DNA from: Hyphomicrobiales bacterium
GTDB taxonomy: Bacteria; Pseudomonadota; Alphaproteobacteria; Rhizobiales; JAKSCL01
Length of the DNA: 36,171 bases
Direction of reading: 5' to 3'
Assembly: GCA_022360615.1 (NCBI GenBank)
Contig: JAKSCL010000378.1
Coordinates: forward strand, 1 to 36,171
Positions 28,233 through 35,521 of this stretch are shown one piece after another (the first letter of the stretch is position 1; the number at the start of each line of letters is the position of its first letter). Under the pieces are notes generated by a model. It ran no database searches and had not been told where the DNA came from. It saw only the letters and a list, made by a program, of their open reading frames with translations. Both the position numbers and the translations under genes were made by a program.

Positions 28233-28356
28233 CTTGCATCGCATAACCACACGGTGCCGGGTCTGCAACCGCCGGCACGGCAAAGTTGCCCAAACGAGGG
28301 TGCTTGTCTCGCAAGACGTGCTTCGTTAGACGGGCGTGAGCACGAAGGTGGATGAG

Positions 28357-29142
28357 ATGAGCGAGACTGTGAGCGAAGCGCCGACCGCGGCGATTCTCGT
28401 TATCGGCGACGAGGTCCTCTCGGGCCGGACGAGGGACAAGAATATCGGCTATATCGCCGAGACCCTGACGGCATCCGGCATCGACCTGAAAGAAGCCCGG
28501 ATCGTTCCGGATGTTGAGGACGAGATCATCGCCGCCCTCGATGCCTTGCGCGCCCGCTACACCTACGTGTTCACGACGGGCGGGATCGGACCGACACATG
28601 ACGACATCACCGCCGATGCGGTCGCGAAAGCTTTCGGGGTGCCGATCGACATCGACCCCCGCGCGCTTGCCGTGATGCGGGAGCGCTATCACGAAGAAGA
28701 TTTGAACGCGGCGCGGCTGCGCATGGCGCGGATTCCCGAAGGCGCCGATTTGATCGACAATCCCGTCTCGAAAGCGCCCGGTTTCAGGATCGGCAATGTT
28801 ATTGTCATGGCCGGCGTGCCGATGATCATGCACCGGATGCTCGACAATGTGCTGCCGACGCTCGGCGCGGGCACGCCGGTTCTCGCGCGTGAGATTCCAG
28901 TGGAGATCAAGGAGGGCGATCTGGCTCCCGCGCTCGGGCAAATCCAGGCAAAGTTCCCGGACGTGGCGATCGGCAGCTATCCGCAATACGCGGAGGGCGT
29001 GTTCTCGACCCGTGTCGTCGTGCGCAGCCGCGATGAGGAGAAGCTTAAGGCGGCGGCGGAAGCCGTGGAGGCGCTTGTCGCCAATTGGCCTGCAAAGGAT
29101 GGTGCCGCAGCATCTGAGACGGGGAAAGGCTTTAAGCCGTGA
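28357..29142 (+). CDS. CinA-like molybdopterin-binding (MoCF) domain protein
   Basis: About 261 residues. The ATG at 28357 has GAAGGTG six bases before it, better than the GTG at 28336. The MogA/MoaB-like fold is clear from [40 protein letters not shown] and [20 protein letters not shown]. Full CinA proteins carry a C-terminal nicotinamide-nucleotide deamidase domain; that domain is absent here, as usual for the alphaproteobacterial single-domain form. It may have NMN/ADP-ribose pyrophosphatase or molybdopterin-related activity. The stop overlaps the gpt start by four bases (GTGA). Confidence 0.9.
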   Translation: MSETVSEAPTAAILVIGDEVLSGRTRDKNIGYIAETLTASGIDLKEARIVPDVEDEIIAALDALRARYTYVFTTGGIGPTHDDITADAVAKAFGVPIDIDPRALAVMRERYHEEDLNAARLRMARIPEGADLIDNPVSKAPGFRIGNVIVMAGVPMIMHRMLDNVLPTLGAGTPVLAREIPVEIKEGDLAPALGQIQAKFPDVAIGSYPQYAEGVFSTRVVVRSRDEEKLKAAAEAVEALVANWPAKDGAAASETGKGFKP

Positions 29143-29636
29143 CGGGCGCGGGCGAGAGATCTTTCCCGGTCTCCTGGGAGCAGTTCCACCGTGATTGCCG
29201 CGCGCTTGCCTGGCGGCTCGCCGGGAAGGGGCCGTTCCGGGGCATCGTCTCAATCGCGCGCGGCGGACTTGTGCCGGCCGCCATCATTTCGCGCGAACTC
29301 GATGTGCGTCTGATTGAGACGGTGTGCATCTCGTCTTATTCGCATAAGAACGAGCAGGGCGATCTCGTCCTTTTGAAAGAGGTGACAGGCGAACTGCGCG
29401 GTGCAAGCGGCAAAGGCGTTTTGATCGTCGATGATCTTGTCGATACCGGACGCACGGCGCGCGAGGTGCGGGCGATGCTGCCGGATGCGCATTTCGCCAC
29501 CGTCTACGCCAAACCCTTGGGGCGGCCCTTGGTCGATACCTACATCACCGAGGTCTCCCAGGACACCTGGATCAACTTTCCCTGGGACCTGGCGCTGCAG
29601 TTCTCTCCACCCATCCGCGAGGGAGGGGCGTCTTGA
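29139..29636 (+). CDS. gpt: Xanthine-guanine phosphoribosyltransferase
   Basis: 165 residues from the GTG overlapping the upstream stop. Converts xanthine and guanine with PRPP to XMP and GMP in purine salvage. The PRPP-binding loop [13 protein letters not shown] (95-107) and the dimer/PPi loop [14 protein letters not shown] (38-51) are intact, as is the substrate-region W near the end (DTWINFPWD). Length and C terminus fit E. coli-type Gpt. Coupling to a CinA-like gene is seen in related bacteria and suggests shared nucleotide housekeeping. Confidence 0.95.
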   Translation: MTGAGERSFPVSWEQFHRDCRALAWRLAGKGPFRGIVSIARGGLVPAAIISRELDVRLIETVCISSYSHKNEQGDLVLLKEVTGELRGASGKGVLIVDDLVDTGRTAREVRAMLPDAHFATVYAKPLGRPLVDTYITEVSQDTWINFPWDLALQFSPPIREGGAS

Positions 29637-29677
29637 GCCGCTTCAGGGCGACGGCGTTGTTTGCCCCTGTTTCCTCG

Positions 29678-30841
29678 TCATCTGCCGCGTACCAGGCCGC
29701 GGACGCCCGCAAGCCCTTTGGAGAAGCCACGCGCCGCAAACAGAATGTCGCCCGCTAGGCGGTCGCCGTCCCGGTGCCAATAATCGAACTCCGGCGGCAT
29801 CTCGACGATGCGGCCGGCGGTTCCGGCGAAGCCTTTCTTGAACTGGCGAAGGCCGGCATTGCCCACCGTTCCTCCAAGGTCATACCATTTCAGGCCTTGA
29901 GCGGAGAGCCAGTTGACGATCCACCAATGCAGGCCGTAACCGGCCCGGATGGGCAGGGCCTCGGCGTTGGTCGCGCCGTAAATATAGTAGGCGGTATCGC
30001 CGAGCGTCGCGATGACGGCGCCGGTGACCGGTTGGCCATCCTTGTATGCGATAACGATGCGGGGGCGTGCCATTTCCGGCAGATGCGATTGCAGGTAAGG
30101 CACGAGATCGACGGCATCGCCTTTTGCGGCGTTCTTCCGCTCCACCATCGACCGGTGGAGGCCGACGAATTGGCGAAAGGCCGGTTCTTTGTCCGGTATT
30201 GCGAAGGTCAAGCCGCTTTTTTCGGCCTTTTTCAGGTTTTGCCGCCAATTGCGCGAAACACTGTTGCGTTGAGCATCGTCATCGATCGTCAGGTTGACGA
30301 AGTAGCGCTCGCGGTCCTCCTGGGCGCGCCGGATTTCGAAACCGTGGGTTTTGAGGCGTGCGGTTTCGAGCGCGGTGAAGTCCGGATTGGGGCGTGACAG
30401 GACCGAAAGAAGCAAGCCGCGCCTGTTGCAGTATTCATCGACCAGAGCGGTGATGACCGCGTCGAAATGCTCTGCGGAGGGCGGGCGGTCCCTGCGCCGC
30501 CAGATCGGCCCGTACTTCACATAAGCAAGCCCTTTCTTGAGGCCCGGCACTTTGAGTTCGACCACGCGCGCGCCGCCGATGACGGTCTCTCCTTCGGTGA
30601 TCAGGACGTGACCGCCGCCGCGTTCCTTGCCCCAGCGTGCCGTGTTGTAGGCGGCGGATTGCTCGAGCGAGAGGTCGGCAAATCCGCTCACGGCTGCGTC
30701 CCATGCTTCATCGGATAAGGAATCGATGCCGATGCTGTAGCGGGCGGCGCGCCGAGGCGGTTCGGCCGCCGGGAAATCTTCGAAGCCGAGCGGCGCACCG
30801 AGCGTGTCTAGTTTGGGCAAGAGGTTCCTTGAACGCGTCAC
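29678..30841 (-). CDS. FemAB/GNAT-type acyltransferase (BioF2-like)
   Basis: About 387 residues if it starts at the GTG at 30841, eight bases after AAGGGAG, the best ribosome-binding site in the region; a longer frame to 31036 has basic low-complexity residues with no conserved feature. The fold is the tandem GNAT of FemAB-like proteins: LEQSAAYNTARWGK, GGARVVELKVPGLKKGLAYVKYGPIWRR, VNLTIDD, VSRNWRQNLKKAEKSG and the C-terminal LHWWIVNWLSAQGLKWYDLGGTVGNAGLRQFKKGFAG. Members transfer aminoacyl or acyl groups in cell-wall or exopolysaccharide pathways. No neighbouring gene gives the substrate. Confidence 0.85.
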   Translation of the reverse strand: MTRSRNLLPKLDTLGAPLGFEDFPAAEPPRRAARYSIGIDSLSDEAWDAAVSGFADLSLEQSAAYNTARWGKERGGGHVLITEGETVIGGARVVELKVPGLKKGLAYVKYGPIWRRRDRPPSAEHFDAVITALVDEYCNRRGLLLSVLSRPNPDFTALETARLKTHGFEIRRAQEDRERYFVNLTIDDDAQRNSVSRNWRQNLKKAEKSGLTFAIPDKEPAFRQFVGLHRSMVERKNAAKGDAVDLVPYLQSHLPEMARPRIVIAYKDGQPVTGAVIATLGDTAYYIYGATNAEALPIRAGYGLHWWIVNWLSAQGLKWYDLGGTVGNAGLRQFKKGFAGTAGRIVEMPPEFDYWHRDGDRLAGDILFAARGFSKGLAGVRGLVRGR

Positions 30842-31408
30842 TGTCTTTTCTCCCTTCGCAACAGGTCCTGCCTTGGCGGCCCATTGGCGGACGGTGGCGG
30901 TGTCTTGCAGGGCGAGCGGGGCGCGGCTGCGCGGTTCCTCGCGCTTTGGCACGGAATGTTTCCGCTGTCGGAATAAACAGCTGTTGCCATGGCCGGCCTC
31001 TTTCGCTGAACGCATGTCCGTATCCGAAGACAGCAAGTCGCGTGCCGTCTTTTTCCGCCACTCCTGTCCCGATCCAGGACGTTCCCATCAAACCTAAGGA
31101 AATCGCGGAGGAGGGAGCTGAAGGCCGCCGCCGCCCGCGCGGCCATTCGTTAAAATGGTCACAACGGTTCTGAGCGAAATCCGTTCGGTTTGAACCGGAT
31201 GTTCGCTTTATGGTTTGTTTTGAAGCGCGATTTATCCGGACTTGGCACTGCCGCGATATCGTTTCGGGCGGCCGTCAGCCGAGGGTTCCCACTTTTCGGA
31301 TCGTGCTTTAGGTTCCCGTTCGGCTGCGAATCGTGGTGGAAACCGGCTCCCATCCCAGGTCAAGCGACCTGAATTTTGGGGGGATATGCTTTCCCCGGAT
31401 TTGCTTTA
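30842..31408. other. 567-bp gap upstream of tRNA-Leu, no gene recognised
   Basis: Short open frames exist on both strands but none shows a ribosome-binding site with a recognisable protein. The FemAB-like gene on the minus strand and the tRNA on the plus strand both need promoters here. An inverted repeat AGGTC-AAGC-GACCT (31358-31371) and a G6/C4 stem (GGGG...CCCC, 31378-31396) lie just before the tRNA and may be promoter-proximal structure. Nothing else is seen. Confidence 0.5.
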
Positions 31409-31497
31409 GCGGGCGTGGCGAAATTGGTAGACGCAAGGGACTTAAAATCCCTCGGAGGGTAACCTCTGTGCCGGTTCGAGTCCGGCCGCCCGCACCA
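31409..31497 (+). tRNA. tRNA-Leu (anticodon UAA)
   Basis: Seven-pair acceptor stem GCGGGCG (31409-31415) / CGCCCGC (31487-31493), discriminator A and an encoded CCA (31495-31497). The anticodon stem AGGGA / TCCCT encloses loop CTTAAAA, giving anticodon TAA at 31443-31445. A long variable arm (CGGAGGGTAACCTCTG) marks it as a class II leucine tRNA, and GGTTCGAGTCC is the T arm. It sits at the boundary between core and low-GC sequence. Confidence 0.97.
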
Positions 31498-31838
31498 CTT
31501 CGGCGGCGCCGTTCCGATGTGCGTCCGGCCTGATCGGGCTGCGCGTGATGATCCAAAGCCGCCGGACTACGCTGTTCGGGGCGCGCCGGTTGCTGCTCTC
31601 CTTCGCCTTTCACACTTTCGGTGGCGAGACATGCTGGATCGCCGGCCGCCACAACACGACAGATCAGACGAACAAATCCCTTCCTTGTGCCCCTGCAAGG
31701 GAGTCTGGAGTTTGCCGAGAAGAAAAGCTTATTTATAGATGAGTGATGGAGAAGGAATAAAGGAGGGGTGTTTGTTTAAGATAAGCAGCGGTATATTCTT
31801 TCTATTTCGAATCAAAATCTTTTAAACCGTCTGTTCTT
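31498..31838. other. Boundary stretch between tRNA-Leu and the low-GC region
   Basis: No gene and no integrase in 341 bp. The first ~230 bp have core composition; after about 31725 the sequence turns AT-rich. A 28-codon frame starting at 31739 lacks support. No second copy of the tRNA 3' end is visible within the window, so an attachment-site pair cannot be shown. Confidence 0.5.
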
Positions 31839-32429
31839 CTAAACCTCCTCAGGGTGTTTTTCGGGGGTTTTTGAAAGGATTTTCGACATTATTTCATAAA
31901 TGTACTTATTTTTAACTTGCAAGCATTCGTCCAGAATTTTTGCCACGCGATGTTTATCGTAATCGAAAAGCGCCGTTAGAAGCTGACGAGAGCGAACAAT
32001 AACGCCGCCAGCGGTGTCCGGGTTTTCCAGTTCCAAATCCCGGAATTCCCTGGAGCGCTTGTTGAACTGCCAAATTGTTTTCATCATCCATTCGTTACGG
32101 GCCAGGCCCGCCATACGGTCATGGAGATGTTCTTTAAAAACACTGACCTCGGCAACGTAATTTTCAGGCGGCGGGAGCGGCGTTCCTTCTTCCCATTGGT
32201 GAATAACCTCCGGCACTCTCAAGCCGTGCATGTAAAAGCCCTGCATATCTTTTTGGGTTCCGTATTTCATGATGACATAAGCCATCTCGAAATCGTCTCT
32301 CATACTTCGGGCCGCATTCTCTAGTTTATGATCTCCCATCAACATCGTGACCTTTCTCCCTTGTTCATACATTTGCGTCAGCGGTTCACCAGACGTGGCC
32401 GCACGGTCATTTATCAAAAGGGTTCTCAT
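31839..32429 (-). CDS. FCD-like regulator companion lacking a DNA-binding domain
   Basis: 196 residues, low GC. Start ATG at 32429 overlaps the end of the GntR gene by 23 bases. It resembles the C-terminal effector domain of that neighbour: DDFEMAYVIMKYGTQKDM (45-62) matches EEYETALLILKYSVERNI, and HLHDRMAGLARNEWMMKTIW (101-120) followed by QFNKRSREFRDLELENPD matches the stretch ending HFNNRTTHIREIDIERPD in the partner. No winged-helix sequence precedes it, and the first 40 residues do not look like a broken one. It likely forms a heterodimer with the GntR protein and modifies its ligand response or DNA binding. A decayed duplicate is the alternative, but the frame is clean. Confidence 0.75.
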   Translation of the reverse strand: MRTLLINDRAATSGEPLTQMYEQGRKVTMLMGDHKLENAARSMRDDFEMAYVIMKYGTQKDMQGFYMHGLRVPEVIHQWEEGTPLPPPENYVAEVSVFKEHLHDRMAGLARNEWMMKTIWQFNKRSREFRDLELENPDTAGGVIVRSRQLLTALFDYDKHRVAKILDECLQVKNKYIYEIMSKILSKTPEKHPEEV

Positions 32430-33120
32430 TTGCCAGCGCCCTTGAATTCGCGACCATAACCAAATGCTCGATTTGTGCGACTTTCGTCCTATACTGATTT
32501 TGAAGGTTTTGGATTGCTCCTTCCGTATTCTGTGCTTCCAGCAAATCTATGAGTTCCGTCGTATTGGCGGTGATTTCGGCCAGACGGTCGGGCCGCTCAA
32601 TATCTATCTCCCTGATGTGCGTTGTCCTGTTGTTGAAATGACGTATTATTTGTAACATCTTTGCATTTGCAGATAAATTGACAATCTGTTCGTACAAGGA
32701 TTCCAAAAAAATCGAATAAGATCGGGTGAGATTTGGTGCAATTTCATCACTTCTAATGTTTTCTCCAAATCTGATTGGTTTACGTAAAATCGATCCTGAG
32801 AATTTTGTAATGTTTCTCTCTACAGAATATTTGAGAATCAATAGTGCTGTTTCATACTCTTCGGTGATTTCGTTAGCTAAAAGAGGTTTGGTATAGTAAG
32901 CGCGTCCGGGTGTGAGCCCAATTAATCCTTCCTCGGCAAGGCGGATCAGCGATTCTCTGACAGGCGTCGCGCTAACATTCATCTTGTTCGCAATCCATCT
33001 TATGTTTAGGCGTGATCCCGGTGGCAAATGATGAAAGAGGATCATCCTTCGAAGATGCGAATGGACTTGAACCGTGACATCCGTTGATGTGTCATCATCC
33101 TGCTCTTTACTATAAAACAA
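32407..33120 (-). CDS. GntR-family transcriptional regulator (FCD subfamily)
   Basis: 237 residues from a TTG at 33120, placed seven bases after AGGAG (33128-33132), better than any other start; the frame stays open a little further to 33138. The winged helix is at about 18-78 (LRRMILFHHLPPGSRLNIRW, then VSATPVRESLIRLAEEGLI), with PVRESLIRLAEEGLI the usual recognition helix of GntR proteins. The C-terminal FCD-like all-helical domain would bind a small carboxylate or phosphonate-type effector. It is divergent from PEP mutase, 302 bp away, so it probably controls the phosphonate genes and itself. AT-rich with low-GC codon use. Confidence 0.9.
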   Translation of the reverse strand: MFYSKEQDDDTSTDVTVQVHSHLRRMILFHHLPPGSRLNIRWIANKMNVSATPVRESLIRLAEEGLIGLTPGRAYYTKPLLANEITEEYETALLILKYSVERNITKFSGSILRKPIRFGENIRSDEIAPNLTRSYSIFLESLYEQIVNLSANAKMLQIIRHFNNRTTHIREIDIERPDRLAEITANTTELIDLLEAQNTEGAIQNLQNQYRTKVAQIEHLVMVANSRALANENPFDK

Positions 33121-33422
33121 AACAGATCTCCTAATCAATCTAACACTTTTCGTGTTAAATAATCCATCGGTTTATATTCATACTTCGCAGAACGAAAATA
33201 TTTTTTATAGCATTTCTTATATCAAATGGTTTAAATTTTCTGATTTTCATAGAATATATCAGCCGATATATCGCTTAAAATATTTGTATCGAAACGATAT
33301 ATCCGCAAATGTATCAATATCTTAAAATTAACACATTTAAATTTGCCGTTATCTATTGAATTGACGCGTTTTCCATTTAGTTTTTACCGAATGTTAGTTT
33401 TGCTCCTTGGGATGGTAAGTAA
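33121..33422. promoter_or_regulatory. Divergent AT-rich control region between GntR and PEP mutase
   Basis: Counted base by base, 33181-33360 is 25% G/C. It contains the inverted repeat TAACAC-TTTTC-GTGTTA (33141-33157) just upstream of the GntR start, and two copies of GATATATC (33265-33272, 33296-33303) 31 bp apart centre to centre, the first inside the perfect palindrome CGATATATCG (33264-33273). AATATATC (33253-33260) is a near copy. TTGACG (33361-33366) is a possible -35 for the PEP mutase promoter, but no good -10 follows. These are candidate operators; binding is inferred. Confidence 0.5.
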
Positions 33423-34343
33423 ATGGTTGCTACATTAAATTCTCATCTTCCGCTGCGTGAGGCGGGTATGACAACTGCCCTGCGGCAGTTCGTTTATGCC
33501 AATGAACTGTCATTCTTGATGGAGGCCCATGACGCATTGTCGGCAAGCATCGCGGCCAAAGTAGGGTTTAAAGGCCTATGGGCTTCGGGCCTGTCAATAT
33601 CTTCCACGCTGGGTTACCGCGACACGAATGAAGCGTCCTGGACCGAGCTTGTCGACGCCGTGGAACGCATTGCCGATGCATCGAACTTACCTGTTTTGGT
33701 CGACGGGGATTCCGGTTTCGGCAATTTCAACAATGCACGCCTTGTCAGCCACAAACTCTGGCGGCGCGGGGCGGCGGGCGTCTGCCTGGAAGACAAGGGC
33801 TTTCCGAAAATGAACTCCTTTGTTGGCGACCGTCACCCCCTTGCGGAGATTAAGGAGTTTTGCGGCCGCTTAAGCGCTGTAAAGGACACAATTCCTGATC
33901 GGGAATTCGTCTTGGTTGCGAGACTCGAAGCGCTCATTGCGGGACGTGATCTGGATGAAGCGCTCGTGCGCGCCGATGCCTATGCGGAGGCCGGAGCAGA
34001 CGCGATCCTCATTCATTCCCGCAAAGCCGATGCGGATGAAATCCTCGAATTCGCGCAGCAATGGCGGAATAAAAAACCTGTTTTGATCGTTCCGACAAAA
34101 TATTACCGCACGCCCACAGCGCAGTTCCGCGATGCCGGTATTTCAACGATCATCTGGGCCAACCACAACATGCGCGCTTCTGTCTCGGCGATGCGTGATG
34201 TCTGCAGCCAGATTCTTGAGGAGGAGAGTCTCGTGAACATTGAGAGCGAGGTCGCTGGCCTCGGTGAGGTGTTCGATTTACTTCGCTATGCCGAGTTGTC
34301 GGAAGCAGAGGCGAAATATCTTCCAAAATCTCATGCCTCTTGA
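33423..34343 (+). CDS. aepX: Phosphoenolpyruvate mutase
   Basis: 306 residues from the ATG at 33423; the second Met (33468, preceded by GAGGCGG) begins exactly at the family's usual N terminus MTTALRQF and may be the true start. Converts PEP to phosphonopyruvate, the C-P bond-forming step of nearly all phosphonate synthesis. The diagnostic EDKxxxxxNS motif is present (EDKGFPKMNS, 123-132), distinguishing it from isocitrate lyase/methylisocitrate lyase relatives. Other residues known from mussel PEP mutase are kept: WASGLS (53-58), Asp67, VDGDSGFG with Asp94 and Asp96, Lys129-Asn131-Ser132, Arg167 and His198. Divergent from the GntR pair. Confidence 0.95.
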   Translation: MVATLNSHLPLREAGMTTALRQFVYANELSFLMEAHDALSASIAAKVGFKGLWASGLSISSTLGYRDTNEASWTELVDAVERIADASNLPVLVDGDSGFGNFNNARLVSHKLWRRGAAGVCLEDKGFPKMNSFVGDRHPLAEIKEFCGRLSAVKDTIPDREFVLVARLEALIAGRDLDEALVRADAYAEAGADAILIHSRKADADEILEFAQQWRNKKPVLIVPTKYYRTPTAQFRDAGISTIIWANHNMRASVSAMRDVCSQILEEESLVNIESEVAGLGEVFDLLRYAELSEAEAKYLPKSHAS

Positions 34344-34407
34344 CTGCCTTGCAGGTTGATAAATTCCTGTGTTTCTTTTCCCTAACACTTTCGCCTAGGA
34401 GAGTTTT

Positions 34408-35472
34408 ATGTTACAAAACGTGTCAAAATTACAAGTTCAAGAATCAAAAAATATTGTAGATATAGAAAAAATTATTCAATGGCGAGATAGCTCGTATTCA
34501 AACGATCTCTATATTGCAGCGGTATCTTGGCTTGATTTGTTTACCTGGCTTGACGGGAATCCTGCGACGGAGAGAGGCATCATTGAGCGTTTTTCTTTGA
34601 AGGAGCGTCCTGCTCAAACAATGCTTCGCTTGTTTGAAGCGTGGACTTTGCTTTCGCAAAAAGACGGGCGTTACCATGTCAGCAACGAAGCTAGGCGGTT
34701 CCTGAGCCAAAAATCACCGGAAAATGTTGCCTCGTATATCGCTACGATGAAATATAAGTCATCCGTGCGCGAAATCTATGATGTTTTGCGTTTTGACGAA
34801 TCCGATACATGGCATGTCGAGCGTGGCATCGGCACCACCTGGGATGATTTGATGCAAACTGATGATTTTGCGGATCTCAATACACGAGGTATGGAAGAAC
34901 GCGGTCGGATATTCGCTCCTGATCTAACCCGTCTTCTTGATTGTTCAAATGACACCAAAATGCTAGATATCGGCGGTGGTTCCGGCATTTATTCCGCCCA
35001 TCTATTGAATAGTAACGAACGTCTTTCCTCCACCATTTTGGAACGGCCTCCGGTGGATGATTTGGCTAAAGCATGTCTTCAGGAAAAGGGGCTCTTGGAT
35101 AGCCGGGCCTTTGTTTCAACCTGCGACATGTTTGTTGATAGCTTTCCAGCAGACGCTTCATTGCATCTGTATTCTCACGTTCTGCATAACTGGGGATTTG
35201 AGAAGGTCGCTTTGTTGCTTGCCAAATCGCATGAAGCGCTTGCTCCAGGTGGCCGCATTGCAGTTTATAGTTGCCATCCAGACGACCGGAATGGACAGCC
35301 CGCGCCAGCATTGGAAGCCGAATATTCGGTCCTTCTAACCACGTCGTACGAAGGGCGATGCTACAGTTTCGAGGATATGAGGAAGCTGTTTGAAGGCGCC
35401 GGTTTCCAGGGCATCGAGTATTATCGCTCGATCTGTAACCGCAGCCTTATCATTGGCCACAAATCAACCTGA
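34408..35472 (+). CDS. SAM-dependent O-methyltransferase (COMT-like)
   Basis: 354 residues, with AGGAG at normal distance from the ATG. The layout is that of the plant-COMT/hydroxyneurosporene family: an N-terminal winged-helix dimerisation domain (about 28-105), a linker, then the Rossmann SAM domain with motif I LDIGGGSGIYSA (186-197) and the catalytic-base region LYSHVLHNW (254-262), His260. It methylates a hydroxyl on a small molecule. Here it stands between PEP mutase and phosphonopyruvate decarboxylase, so the target is probably a phosphonate intermediate or product, not an aromatic. The first ~20 codons are very AT-rich (16 of 60 bases G/C at 34441-34500). Confidence 0.88.
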   Translation: MLQNVSKLQVQESKNIVDIEKIIQWRDSSYSNDLYIAAVSWLDLFTWLDGNPATERGIIERFSLKERPAQTMLRLFEAWTLLSQKDGRYHVSNEARRFLSQKSPENVASYIATMKYKSSVREIYDVLRFDESDTWHVERGIGTTWDDLMQTDDFADLNTRGMEERGRIFAPDLTRLLDCSNDTKMLDIGGGSGIYSAHLLNSNERLSSTILERPPVDDLAKACLQEKGLLDSRAFVSTCDMFVDSFPADASLHLYSHVLHNWGFEKVALLLAKSHEALAPGGRIAVYSCHPDDRNGQPAPALEAEYSVLLTTSYEGRCYSFEDMRKLFEGAGFQGIEYYRSICNRSLIIGHKST

Positions 35473-35521
35473 GCACTTCCGCTCGATTTGAACGCAAATA
35501 CTCCGCGCATGAGAGGTTGAT

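Noticed and set aside
31230-31262. Sigma-54-type promoter (CTTGGCACTGCCGCG)
   Set aside because: The -24-like TGGCAC is present but the -12 element TTGC is missing at the required spacing.
31739-31825. 28-codon open frame beyond the tRNA
   Set aside because: No ribosome-binding site and no hydrophobic, toxin-like or known-family character.
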